NCBI GenBank assembly: GCA_037178675.1
Contig: JAYMGJ010000016.1
Location: 1-64,000, forward strand
Length of the DNA: 64,000 bases
Direction: 5' to 3'
DNA from: Scleroderma bovista
Taxonomy: Eukaryota; Basidiomycota; Agaricomycetes; Boletales; Sclerodermataceae
The notes below the pieces were generated by a model. It saw only the letters and a program-made list of their open reading frames with translations. It was not told the origin of the DNA and ran no database searches. This document shows, piece by piece, positions 32,093-43,778 of this stretch. How positions within the stretch are numbered: the stretch's first letter is position 1; each line of letters starts with the position of its first letter. Position numbers and translations under genes: made by a program.

Positions 32093-33718
32093 TCATATAC
32101 CAACGACTTCCACCAGGTCCCCGTCGTCTAAGTCAGCGTTCCCGATTTCTGCGTCTGGGGCCTGCTTCTCTCCGTCGATCTTGAGTCGAGGATAGGGCTT
32201 AGACTGCTTTCCCTTTCCCTTGGACTGGACGTCGCTGTAGACATCAGGCAGATCCGCAGCCTTGAGAAATGCCTTCACGATCGCACTGCACGTCGTCGTC
32301 GATCGAACGGTGAGAGTGATGTCCTTGGTTGTCGCAGACCGGAGAACTAGCTTGAACTTGTCATCACTTGTCGACTCGGCTTCCGACTCTTCATCACTGG
32401 ATTGCATTTCTGTGTCGTGCGGTTCGTCGTCATCACTTTCGTCAGCTAAAAGTGTGGGCGATACGGGACGTTGATGGCGACGAGTGCGGATATACTCATA
32501 GGTGTGCTTGTCGTATGCCTCTGTGGGAATGTCTTCAAGGGTCATCAGGACACATCAAGCAGTGATGTACTAACCAAGCTCTCCCTCCGTCCATATGCCA
32601 AGACTAGAGGGTGATCCGGATGAAAAGACACGCTTTGCCTCATAGGTGACGACGAGTTGGCTGACCATTATGCTTGCAAGGTCTGCCAATTCCTCAAAGA
32701 GGTCCTGGAACGTGTTATGCTAATGGGCCGCATTACGGCGGATGAATGCGACGATACAGCATATACATACGCGTTTCATTTTGAACATCCAATTATGCTT
32801 TTGTGCGGAGTCATTGAGAGGATGAGGAATCCACTTGACATTGACTTGGACAACTTCCGGTCCACCTGCTTGTTCTCCCTCGACCTTGCGTTGTACTGTC
32901 TGTTTCTTGACTGCTTCTGCGATTTTGGCTAGCTCCGGATCTAGAACGATGGTATCTGTGGAATCATCTGGAAGAAAAGTCGGAGAAGGTGCGCGTTGGG
33001 GTACTGCTAACGCTTGTCTGGTGACGGATGAGTTACTCAGGACGTATGCAAAGGGACTACGAACCGCACGAGGTTTCTTGTGTTGTAAAGCAGGTGCGCC
33101 GGAAGCTCCGGTGGGGGTGTGATCGACCTTGAACGACTCCTCTCCCGTTTCCGCTTCCTGGGTGTGCTATTCACAGGATTGTCGGTCCCTCCTAGGAGCA
33201 CTATGTCGTCGTCGTCGTCGTCATCCTCCTCATCCGAGGAAAGCCTATATCACGAATCGTCAGAGTATGTGTGAAGATAGCTTATTACGCGTGACCACCA
33301 AGTGGCTCATAATCTCGTCATTCACGTACAGTTTGCCAACACCAAGCGTCTGCCACCGAGGTATATTCTGCTTGGTTTGCTTCTGCCTCTTTATTAGGCG
33401 CGGTGGAGGAGAGGAATCGTCCTGCGAGTGGTCGTCATCCTCCGACGAATCAAGCGACACGACATGGGTTGTGCTGTCTGCTAAGCGATGAGAGAGGTGT
33501 ACACAGTTCTCACTCGTTCCCTTACTGGTCCGCGCGAGTTGCTGTAGTTGCATCCACTGCTGGGCGGTTCTCCCGCGACTGCGCATGAACAAGGCATCCT
33601 CATCGTCTGTCTTGTTGTTAGTCGTCGCTGTCGTCGTCGTCGTCGTCGTCGTCGCGTCTGCTGCACTCACACGCGTCTTCGCGACTGGCCGTGGCCGAGG
33701 ACGCGGACGGGCCACCAT
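32093..33718 (-). CDS. Rad60/Esc2/NIP45-type protein with SUMO-like domains
   Basis: Minus strand, ATG at 33718 (MVARPRPRPRPVAKTRVS), stop at 32093. The N-terminal half is disordered with a poly-Thr run encoded by a (GTC)n microsatellite and acidic SSDEDDD-type stretches. A first ubiquitin-like region is spread over exons at about 32,590-32,930 (VQVNVKWIPHPLN, FEELADLASIMVSQLVVTYE). The last exon (32,093-32,545) ends with a Rad60-SLD domain: DKFKLVLRSATTKDITLTVR, CSAIVKAFLKAADL, RLKIDGEKQAPDAEIGNADL and the DGDLVEVVG end. Proteins of this plan interact with the SUMO machinery (Ubc9, STUbL) in genome stability. Inner splice sites were not all fixed. Confidence 0.82.
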
Positions 33719-33808
33719 GACAGAACAGCGGAAAGAGCCACGCGTGGGAAAATCCACATTCGCGGAAACGACTTTCCTGTCACGGACATGTCACGTCACG
33801 CACTTTCC
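33719..33808. promoter_or_regulatory. 90 bp divergent promoter
   Basis: Start codons of the SUMO-like gene (33718, minus) and the GCFC gene (33809, plus) are only 90 bp apart. The interval contains CACGTCACGCAC-type sequence and no TATA box. Confidence 0.6.
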
Positions 33809-36587
33809 ATGGCAGAGCTCCTCTTCAAGAAGTCGAAGCCAAGAGCGGGGCAGCGGGCGAGAGAAAGAGACACGGAGGAAACGGACGAGACCCACAGCGA
33901 ATCACCCACAGCCATTGCTTCGAAGGTCAGGAGCAAGGCAAAACGGTCGAAGGCCAAGTCGAAGCTCAGTTTCGGGGTGGACGAGGTTGGTGCGATGCGG
34001 TTCAAGCATTGTACATGGCTCACATTCATCCTTACCTAGGACGATGAAGGAGAGACATTTCAGTTGAAGAAGTCGAGTCTGAGTCGCACGCTCACCCTCA
34101 ATACGTATGTTTCTGTCTTGTCCGTTGCAGAACCCGTTTTGATCATTCAGAGCAGCAATACTCCCCCCGAGAATTTGGATCAGGCAACTATCAGTACTCG
34201 CACGAATGGACAGCCCGTCTATGACGCTGCATACATCTCACAACTGAAGGCTAATATGCAATCAACGCGACCCCCTATGCCGGACCTCGACGTGTCCGAT
34301 GCAGATGTTTCAATGAGTGCGGAAGTTAGCGTCATCGACGTGCTTGATATTTCAAGTGAGTTGCTTTCTCATCTGTACTTCTCGTGCTAAACAGCGCAGT
34401 TGTGAGCGATGTCCCAATACCATCGCAGTCATCGATCCAGGCTGCGAAAGAGAAACGAGAACGGCTACGGCTCGTGGGACAGGAAGATGACTATATATCC
34501 CTCACTGTCGCGACTCGCAACGATGTTTATCAAGGACCTCACCCAGAAAGCCGGTTGATGCGAGAAGAAGACGATCTCGGTGAAGGTGACGACGGTAGGT
34601 AAGGTTGCTTTCCACCTTTCCCATCACCTTGACACCTGATCATCGTAGAGTATGCTGAGTACACGAGCGCTCAAGAAAGAATCGCCCTCGGCAAAAAATC
34701 TCGAAAAATAGAGGCAACAAAGCGCAAGGATGCCATGCAAGAAATGATCACTGATGCGTTGGTACAATGGCTGCTTTCTTTTGGCGCCGCTGATTGCCTG
34801 GCAGGAATGAGGAGGACGAAGAAAGTATGGCATGGGAAAGAGAACAGTTGAGAAGAGGTGGCTCGGATTTTTATGCAAAGACCGATGCAGCTCCCGTGAA
34901 GCAAGTTTACAAGCCAGCACCAAGTATGTGGACACATTCATGAACTTTCTCTTATTCATTGCTTTTTTAGTTCCTCTGCCTGCGGACGTACCTGCCCTTC
35001 GTCCAGCCATTGAGCGGCTCGTTCAATCCATGGCTACTCTAAAAGCATCCCATGCCACTAATACTAACGCAGCGGGGTCACTCGTCGCCGAGCAAGAACA
35101 ATTGGATGCCCGTGAAATGGAGTTGCGAGAGATGATTGCAAAGGCGGAAACCAAAAGAAGTTGGTTCGCCGAGTTCAAGGACTGGATGGAGAGCGTAGCC
35201 ACGTTTCTCGATGAAAAGGTCCGTATATGCGGTGGATCTTATTGCTTGTTGTTGTTGTTGTTGACTCTATTTGCTAGTATCCTGAACTTGAAAAATTGGA
35301 GGACGAACACTTGTCTATTCTGAAACAGCGCGCAGAAGCGATTTCGCAGCGCCGCAGAGATGACAACGAGAGCGACCTTTCCCTGGTGTATGGCTCACCG
35401 CCGGAACCTCCTGTGGAGGAAGAATTCGACGAACTGGGTCGTATCGTGCCTCGAGCCAACCCCATCTCGCTCAGGAAGGAAAGGCGTGCAACATGTGTTG
35501 CACGTCGCCATCGTCGCCAGCTTCGCAAAGGAGTGACCGAGGTTGATGATAGAGAAGAGGGTTATTCTACCGATTCTTCTCTTCCTCCGTCCGACGATCA
35601 AGACTACCGAACTGCGGTAGAGCGAATTGCCACTGGCGGAGAGGACATCCTCTCCGATGTGCAGGCAGTCGAGTTCACGGACCCAAGTCTGGGACTTGGT
35701 AAGTGGTTTGGTCAATGGCGAAACCGGTACGGCGATAGCTACACTGGTGCCTGGGGCGGCCTTGGGCTTGTTGGCGCATGGGAGTTTTGGGTGCGTCTCG
35801 AGCTACTAGGTTGGAACCCATTAGAAGTGAGTTGTACGATCTTTTCATCTGATAGCTACTCATTTTTTATTGCAGTCGTCTGAGGCCCTCGATGAGTTCA
35901 CTTGGTATTCGTCACTTCATGAATACTCCCGACCAAAAGATGAAGACGAAGAGGGGGATGAGGAGCCATCTCCAGATGGTGATCTAGTTTCAGCCATGAT
36001 TTCCACGACGGTTGTTCCCCGCATTTGCAAATTATTGGAGGCTGGTGCATTTGATCCTCATTCTATCCCTAATATCAGAAAGATGATCGACACTGCGGAA
36101 CAAGTGGAAGCATCCATCGGTTCGGACCACCACAAATTTTTGGTCAGTTCTCTTCTGATCGTGCTTATGTTGGTAGTTTCTGATATCTGCTTCAGATGGT
36201 CCTCAAATCTGTGTACACTACATTTGAGAATGTTGTTATTGCCGCGGAATCGCTTCTGTCTCCTTTCATTCGGTATAACAACCCACAGTTCGATCCAGAG
36301 GGAATTGCTGCTCGAAGACGACTCCTCACTCGCGCATCAAAACTCATTGATATGATGCTACGATGGCGAAAATACACAGGGGAAAAACTTGGTCTTGGAC
36401 AGCTCTGTGTGCGATTTGTGAATAACTATGTCCTCCCAATCTCAAGAAGTGGGTGGGAAGTCGGAGGCGAGGAGAAGGCTCGACAGGTGATCCCATACAT
36501 TGGCCGTCATAACGAACCTCACTAACGCATCCCTTTCAGATAATAGCCAGGCTGCCCCAGGATTTAGCAGCATCAGTGAACCTTTGA
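33809..36587 (+). CDS. GCFC-domain protein (PAXBP1/GCFC2-like, spliceosome disassembly/intron-complex factor)
   Basis: Plus strand; ATG at 33809 gives MAELLFKKSKPRAGQRARER, stop at 36587 after a last exon from 36540. About nine exons. N-terminal features of the family: basic-acidic disordered region, SKAKSKLSFGVDE, FQLKKSSLSRTLTL, QATISTRTNGQPVYDAAY. A coiled-coil middle (EQEQLDAREMELREMIAKAE) follows. The GCFC domain begins near 35,620 (DPSLGLGKWFGQWRNRYGDSY, VRLELLGWNPLE, EFTWYSSLHEY) and runs to LRWRKYTGEKLGLGQL. GCFC proteins act in late splicing and lariat turnover with Prp43/TFIP11-like partners. The end is somewhat short, so exons past 36,587 may be missed. Confidence 0.85.
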
Positions 36588-37254
36588 CGACCATGACTGT
36601 GCCCTGTATTCTGTATCCTGTAGACTTACCACTATTCAGAGGTACACTGAGTGCGTGCTTCCACTTCAGTCATCAACGTACGGACTCCGAGCTTGCAGCC
36701 ACGTCGTGTGCAAGGTAACGGTGATAATGCGAATGGATTGTCCGTTCCCTTCCACATTGTCACCGTTTGGCATCCTCGGAACATCGATTCGAAGCCCTCA
36801 TGACTCTCGTGCGGTGTAAGTCCATACTTGTGTGGTGGCCCCCAGGTGTGCGTGTGGTTCGTTCGGCTGTCGGACATCATCGAATCATGGATACGCTACA
36901 TGATACATTTGCGGAGCTGCTCTGGTTCATTTTTTTGTAGATAACGGTGACTCTTCGCAGCTACTTACGTCCCATGTGCAGATCAGTCTCTGCATCCCGC
37001 CTTGTATACAGGGTGCCAGTGTCCTAATAGGCCATACACGTACAGAGAATTTTCGCGTACATCTCCACGCGCGCCTTAACCTGCATATTGAATATCTACG
37101 ACATCGAGGGTTTACCTGCATCCCATGGTAGATACCATGTCACTGTCCAGACTCCAAATCATGTAAAGCCTACCCGAAAATATGACAAAATGTGGTGCCC
37201 ATAATGGTTCGTTCTATGTACATAACCTGACCCAGCAGGACGCAAAAATGCATG
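36588..37254. other. intergenic stretch after GCFC, nothing recognised
   Basis: No frame with coding character. It may contain missed 3' exons of the GCFC gene. Confidence 0.35.
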
Positions 37255-39013
37255 CTACCATTTCCGAGCTATGCGGCCAACAGTCCACACCAAGGTGGAC
37301 GCACATGCGGGAACAAGTAGCAGCCATATTCCAATGTCCCACATGAGACGCCTTCCCAATCGCCTGCGCTGGAGAGCCCGTTCCTTGCGGTGCAAGAGCG
37401 GGTCGAGGGATGGACGTGAGGATGACCCCGCCCCGCTCGAGCGTGGCGTGCCAGGCGCTGAGCGTGGAGCTTGGGGTATGATGATCGCAAGAGGGCGACG
37501 GAAGTAGTGGATAGTGATGTGTGCTAATGCTAATAAAACGGACACATAGTACTCAGACTCAAGCACGTGCAAAAAGAAGCGACACACCTGGCAGCAGGAA
37601 TGTCCCAGAGCAAGCCAAAAGTAGAGTAACGTCCCTGAGAGTGCATGTGACTGATGGTGACACCGAGCTTAGGGATACAACACAGAAAATAGTGAATAGT
37701 CTCGAAGGGTTTACATAGGAATATCGATATAAGATGTGTGGGAATCGCAGGGATGGCGTTGAAACAACGATACTTGGTATTGATAGCGCAAGAGCTCCTG
37801 CGCGAAAAATTGGGATCAGGATATTAGAGATAGATTTCGACGACCCCTGTTCAGCGTGGTCAGAAGCAAGGCCACTGTTTTGGTAGTAGCATTGGTAGAT
37901 CGACTTACGAGATCCGTGTGGATTGAGGTAAAGATAACGAAGGGTAGAATCAGTAACATCCCCAGTGTCGTCGAGGACACATTCAAAAGCTTAAATAGTC
38001 GTTTTCTGTGCTCCTTCATGGGATGAGGCATAAGTGTGCTAGACAAAGATGCGGACAAAGGTACTGTCAGGGGAGTAGTACACGCAAAAACGATGCTGCC
38101 TGGACATTGATACTGATTCAGAAATCCGAATTGTGAATTATGGATGATACGCAACTGTATTCGTTCCAGAGAATACCCCGTTGAGGCAGGTTCGTACTTG
38201 GCTGAAGCATGCCAGTTGCGTAGGCATGTGAGACTGCAATCAACCATGCTACATATGATACCAGGGAGAGGCCGCTTGAATAAATCACAGGTTTCGCTGC
38301 AAGGGTGTTTGAAAGGGATAAGGCGAGTACAACAAACCCCAGGAGTACTGAGATGTACAGGCGTGGATGGTATTGTATTTCTTCTGGGACCAAAGGCAGT
38401 AAAGAATACACCGAGTCTTGTTCGCAAATCAGATCATTGTGAATGACCGACAGATACAGCACGGCTTACCCCGCATATAAAATGCAGCCAGCAATATTCT
38501 AAATAGCGCAATGACGCCGCTTATGATGGAGCGAGAAAGGGAATGCTTGCACCCCCTACCTCGACCCCGGACAAAAGCTTCAATGAGGATATCGTCCAAG
38601 GTTACTTTGCGCAAATAGCGACCGAGCATGAACCACAGATGGCGACAGAACGCAGAGAGAGATGCTGCCAATATGAGTGTTATGAGACCGTGCCATAGAG
38701 AGGCCGTTCCATCAGAGATATACAAGGCGCCCAGCTTGATATATGGAGACAAGAGATAAAGAAACACGACAGAAGCAGGAAGAGGGGGTATGCTGAGTCT
38801 TTGAATCTCAAGTTGTGGGTCTCGTTCGTCGTCGATGTCATCATCGCTGTCGAGGTCGTAAGGATTCTGGGCCTCTGTGTCTGGAAGTAAGACGAGTGTT
38901 GCAGCTGCGCCTTCAGGCAAACTGACAGGAGACTGGGGCGAGGTTGGGGAGTCTGAGTCCGAGTCCGAGTCTGACGATGAAGAATCAACACTTGATCGAG
39001 GACTGGCGGGCAT
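37255..39013 (-). CDS. multi-pass membrane protein of unknown function
   Basis: Minus strand, ATG at 39013 (MPASPRSSVDSSSS), last frame ending in RIARKW at 37255. After a Ser/Asp-rich cytosolic head (DSDSDSDSPTSP, DLDSDDDIDDERD) come several hydrophobic spans: SVVFLYLLSPYIKLGALYI, LWHGLITLILAASLSAF, an amphipathic loop RYLRKVTLDDILIEAF, IISGVIALFRILLAAFY, then in later exons YISVLLGFVVLALSLSN, LLLVPACASTLVW and others. The C-terminal part has a basic loop (LLHRKERALQRRRLGRRL). Six to eight spans in all. I do not recognise the family. An upstream in-frame ATG at 39163 would add 50 residues. Confidence 0.6.
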
Positions 39014-39559
39014 TGCAAGAAAAGGAGCGAAGAAGGTACAAGGAAAGAAGGGCGTGCCAGGGAAGGCTTGCTGGGTGCGTAATGCTATTGTCCGTTGGTA
39101 CAAGACTCGTGGGAACACAATTTTGAGGCCCTCCGACGGTACGACACGACCAAGGCTTTGCACACAGTCAACGCCCTCTACATAGGAACGAATCCGTTAT
39201 GGCCGTCACAATCAACGTCCTCGGAGATGATCCAATCGTTCTGCATTAGCCAACGCATTTGTTTGCCATCAACCGTTCAACGGTCCTGTCCGTGACGTGC
39301 GCACCACATCCCGAGTCTCTCAGATCTGCAGGCTTGGGCATCGACAGAAACGTGGAAGACTTGAGATTGAAACTGCAAAACGTTGGTCGGTACCAGAAGG
39401 TGGGAATGCGCACTTGGACCCTACAGAAACGACAAAGGGTTGTATAGTATTAATCTGTATACAGTCAAGGCAGAGCCATTCAGCTACGGGGCGTACAGTC
39501 TGTAACAGTGAAAGTCTTTGAAGGCGATGCAATCATCTTGCGTCGTTCTCCGCATTGTT

Positions 39560-39750
39560 TCCCATTAACGCTCCTCTACTTTCGCCATCTCCACCTCCTT
39601 CAGGGTGATGGTGCCATTCACAACCGTACCCAGGTCCTTCCCTCGATTCGCCTCCACAATGACCAAGTCACCTACCCTGATGTCGAGGGTGAGGCCTGAC
39701 AGCTTCGGATTTCCGGACACCACTGTTGTTCCTCCAAGCCCTTTCAAGGT
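39560..39750 (-). pseudogene. orphan fragment of a PSP1 C-terminal domain
   Basis: Minus strand reads LDIRVGDLVIVEANRGKDLG followed by TVVNGTITLKEVE. This is the most conserved stretch of the PSP1 domain (fungal Psp1, bacterial YaaT/RicT). The rest of the domain is absent on both sides, and a TAA follows shortly. Either a relic of a PSP1 gene or one exon of a gene whose other exons I cannot see. Confidence 0.6.
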
Positions 39751-41280
39751 AAATTTCGAACCACGTGTGAGCGAATGTTGACGATTAGGCTAATACAGCA
39801 GGGTTTATGTGGCATGTTACTGGTACATCGCACCATGAAGACACTTGAACTAACGACGGCGCTTAGCCGATGACTTTCATATATGTATGTACGTTACACC
39901 TATACTTTTGTATTCTAACGTAGTCTTGTACAGCAGCGTTGCATTTTCTGCCCTTGCTGCCCTCAGACAGCCAATTACATCATCGGTGTCGGTGGCGTTC
40001 GCAGGTAAGTAATTTCGTTGTTTCCCGAATCTATTATCTCATTGGCACAAACCCTATGCACATCGGGGCCGGAGGTATAATACTAGTGCAGATGCCTTCC
40101 TAATGGAATACCTGAAGTGTGTGATGAAACCTCCGACGAAATGCACATAAAATCAACGAAATGGTTCAAAAATGGAATACAATGATCCATACCAACTCCA
40201 TGTCATATGACATTCTATATGATAGTCAGTGTATCAACTTCGCCTTTCAGCACACCAGCAGAGTCCATGGGACGAGCGATAATATGACAAAACGATGCAA
40301 CTCTCCGATATTCGTTGTGAGGTAGTTCCATTCATAGAAGTGCGCTGAACGGCTGTTCCAGCCGTGTGAGCCATTGGTGAGTCGAGGCATCATCAGTATC
40401 GACAGCAGGATGAAGTAAGTTGGGGTGCCATGGGCGGATCAGGACATATGGGACTCTTTTTGCCATACTTTCAAGCCTCTCCGACAGTGCAATATCAATT
40501 GGAGCCAGGCCCACTGCCTGAATGTGGTGGACATGAGTCAGGGTACTGGTATCCACTCGAGTCAGAGTTATAGCTTTGATACGGTGGACGATACACGGGA
40601 GAGTTGGCGAATTTGGCGAGTGGCAGATTGGAGAGCGCCTGATGCATTTTACGCAAAGATCTGAGAGAGGAAATTCCATTGGTGGAAAGTGGCATTCTGA
40701 GATCTGGTGGCAGAAACAGAGGAAGTGTTTGGTATGGGGTGAGGGTGGCAGGGAAGCAGCTGTGAAATACCGATGATTGCCCAACCCAATCCAGGATTGA
40801 TGTGTCGCCAGACTTTGAGATTACCTCTGCGAGCAGACGCCCAAGGGCATTCGTACGAGGGGTGTTCAACCTATCGTGACGACTGTCCACTGAGTACTCA
40901 AGGACTGGCTTCTCGTCCCATCCACCCACCCATCCGCCTCTTCCAAAACATGCGAAGTTGCGAACCCACTTTTGCAGGTCTCAAGTCACCTCTCTGCTGC
41001 AGTCTGCCGAGTACTGACCTTCCGCGCTTGTCTGTATAGATAAGTTTCAGCCCCTGAATGCTTTCCGAAATTGAGGGTGGTCAGAGATGGGGGCCTTGTA
41101 CGGTCAATACATCGTGTGGTACCTCGTGCTAAGTCCACATTAGCTCGTCCGAGAGATAAACTCACCCAGACGAGACAAAGGCTCAGAGCACAGTACACCC
41201 TCAAATAATTACCGTCGAGAAAAACTGCACAACTTACCCCGTACTATCTACTATATCCCGAAAACGCAAGCGAAGCAGTG
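39751..41280. other. stretch with no gene recognised
   Basis: Open frames up to about 145 codons (minus, 40,495-40,929; Ser/Pro-rich) without recognisable motif. I would not call a gene on this evidence. Confidence 0.35.
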
Positions 41281-41786
41281 CAACTTCATTGTCGTTACCA
41301 TCCACTGACACCGAAACATCTAGCACGACATCGGACTCTTCAGAAGTATCCCACTCGGATGCTCTTCAGAATCGGACTCCAGCCCTATCCTCCCCGTTCG
41401 AACCCATATTTCTCCAGAATCTCAAAGTAGACATGGGCCCAAGCCCCTGTACGCGCAATCGGTATTCATGCGTACTCTCTTATTATATATTGCCCTTCTT
41501 CCTGCTCAGTCGCTCTACGTTCGCAAGAATCTCCGAATGTTCTCCTCGGGTTCGGTAAGCCCCAGACGCATGCACTCAATCGCAGGCGACGCATAAAGTG
41601 GCAACATGAGCGTGACGCCATGCGATAGGATCGGGCGCTAATGCTCTCGGGCCACTGCCCGAGGTAGCTACTTTTGCACTTCAATCAAAACCTCCCCTAC
41701 CAGAGCTCATGGATCATGCGGAATAGCAAGAAACACCTAAGTGACCCCCTCCATTCCCTCCCATCATCTGGGAATCACTATATAGC

Positions 41787-41985
41787 CACTATTTCTGCGA
41801 GTCCGAAGTCTACCCCCGTGTGCCATCTAACCTCTCCGAGCTACTGTCACAGCTTCCCCTCTGGAGGGGAGTATGTGGCGACCGCCCTGCGTCGTCAGAA
41901 GTCCGAATCGCCCAACGCCTCTGAGTGGCCATTATCGTCGATCTGGTATTTCTGCGAGTCCGAAGTCTACCCCCGTGTGCCGTTA
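41787..41985 (+). repeat. duplicated segment, offset 157 bp
   Basis: A 34 nt core (ATTTCTGCGAGTCCGAAGTC...) is identical at about 41,790 and 41,947. The sequence that follows is similar but diverged (CGAGCTAYYGTCACAG). One frame reads FCESEVYPRVP in both copies, and the region after it has an LTLHLSGLSLRTDSIL / ILAACPQL stretch like a leucine-rich repeat of an F-box protein, so it may be a relic of such a gene. Confidence 0.5.
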
Positions 41986-42996
41986 ACTCAAGACTACCCT
42001 CTTCGAGCTATCGTCACAGTTTGGTTGTGCCAACATTACCCACCCTTATCTGCTAAACCAGCCCTCTCAACTGCACCGTTATTACACCAAACCGACTGGA
42101 GCGCCCCCGACGACCCAAGCCCACTTGTCACAGGGCATGTACGGTCATCAATTCCTCACGCTCCACTTATCGGGTCTCAGCCTCCGCACAGACTCCATTC
42201 TCAGCATCTTGGCCGCATGTCCCCAGCTTCTTTCCGCGATTTGGTTGGTGGAACTTGATCATAGTGAGACGATCGTGGTTCTTGTAGCAAATGGGTCAAC
42301 AATTACATATTTGTTGGAGTGGTTTTTGGAACGCAACCTCGAGGCACTGAATCCGGAATTTGTGGCCCTCCTTCGGGGGACCTCCACCTTCTCCGCATTT
42401 TACCTCCGCCCCTCCGCCTGCTACGGGTATGGGGCTGGAAACAGGCACCGACGCAACAGAAGGCGCAGCACCTATCAACCCATTCGTCAAAGGCCTTTTC
42501 TCGGGAAAAGCTATCGCAACGCGAGCACATTCCAAGAGCGAAGATGCAATCGTAGCGGCGCAGCAATCTGTCAAACCTATGCATGCGCCCTCTACTCAGC
42601 GCAAGGGTACCGTGAGACGGATGCTTGTTGGACGCGACGCCCCCACAGCACAATTGCCGAGGAAGATCGGAACGATGAGAATGCAGCTCAACACTGCGAC
42701 GCCGTTCCAATGGTGCAGGTGCGAGTGCAGCAGGGGCACCGTGTGTCGCAGGCGAGCTTCGCGCTGCATTGTTCGACACACTCTCCGAGACAAGCGTGGT
42801 ATATAATCCCCAATGATGTATGTACGTCTGCTTAATCAGTTCAAGTGGCGTCTGTCTCAGGGCAACCGACCCCTTCTATAGCCACGAGCACATATCTGGT
42901 TGTATTATTACTGCCCAGAGGTACATACTACACGAATGACATGAATCACTCCTGTCGAACCGAATCGAAGGTGAATCGAAGGGGCATGGCATAAGC

Positions 42997-43405
42997 TCAC
43001 CAATGACTTACAATGCATACTTTCACCCCAGAGTCATTGGTACCACATATCTGGCTACAGCAGGTCCCAGGATCAGTAATGTCACATGGATCACCTGTTG
43101 GCGTACACGGTGCCTGGTAAAGAAATGGGTATTGTAACATTTGATACAGAAGGTATGGGCAGCTGACGACTTACGACGCATTTCCCGAGTTCTACGTTGG
43201 GGAACTGCGGGACACTCACACCTATGCTTGAGCATTTACCAGAGCAGCAGACTTCAGGGAGTCCAACGACGCATGGATCATCCAATGGCATACATACGCA
43301 ATCCTTCTTTTCAAGGTTACTGAGACCACCAGTATTCGGGCTGACAGTGCCCACTACGAAGGTGACGAGGGAAGCGGCGACTAAAGAAACCCAAGTGAAG
43401 TGCAT
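42997..43405 (-). CDS. small secreted protein with two tandem knottin-type cysteine modules
   Basis: Minus strand; exon 1 is 43,175-43,405 and exon 2 is 42,997-43,113, together 116 codons (115 residues). It starts with a clear signal peptide (MHFTWVSLVAASLVTFVVG). Two modules follow with the same spacing: C-x6-C-x7-CC-x3-C-x(n)-C. In the first, n is 17, in the second 8. Six cysteines in the order C, C, CC, C, C are the inhibitor-cystine-knot pattern. The intron (61 nt, GTAAGT...CCAG) falls just before the second module. Function unknown; small secreted cysteine-rich proteins in agarics include effectors and defence peptides. Not related by pattern to hydrophobins, which have eight cysteines with two CC pairs. 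Confidence 0.75.
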
Positions 43406-43778
43406 CGTGGAAGTACTAAGGCTAGCCCTAAAATATCATGGTCACCAGACCGTATGTTAGCCTAGTACTATATGCGTACTGATTTGCAAGACGTAGCCAA
43501 GCAGAAGTGCACAGAATAGTCCCATCCAATCAGAGTGCTTCCTGACTACTGAGTACTCAGCAAGCATGTAGCATAATTCGACGATTTTGCAGATTTGAAG
43601 TACGGAGATCCGAACTCACCCTCAGTAATGATATACACCAGACTCGGTATATGTTACTTGCAAGTCATTACAAAATCGATTTAGTTTTTTTTGGGATCAA
43701 AACTGGGGAAAGGCATTTCAAGTTGTTACTCACTAAGTAATGCATGAAAAATAAATGTAACGAGTGAATCATACTCTG

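Noticed and set aside
42303..42835. Overlapping open frames of 150-236 codons
   Set aside because: Three frames are open over the same GC-rich stretch and none carries a recognisable motif or clear start; I could not choose one as real.
42997..43405. Hydrophobin
   Set aside because: Hydrophobins have eight cysteines with two CC pairs in a C-CC-C-C-CC-C order and a different spacing; the pattern here is two copies of a six-cysteine knot pattern.
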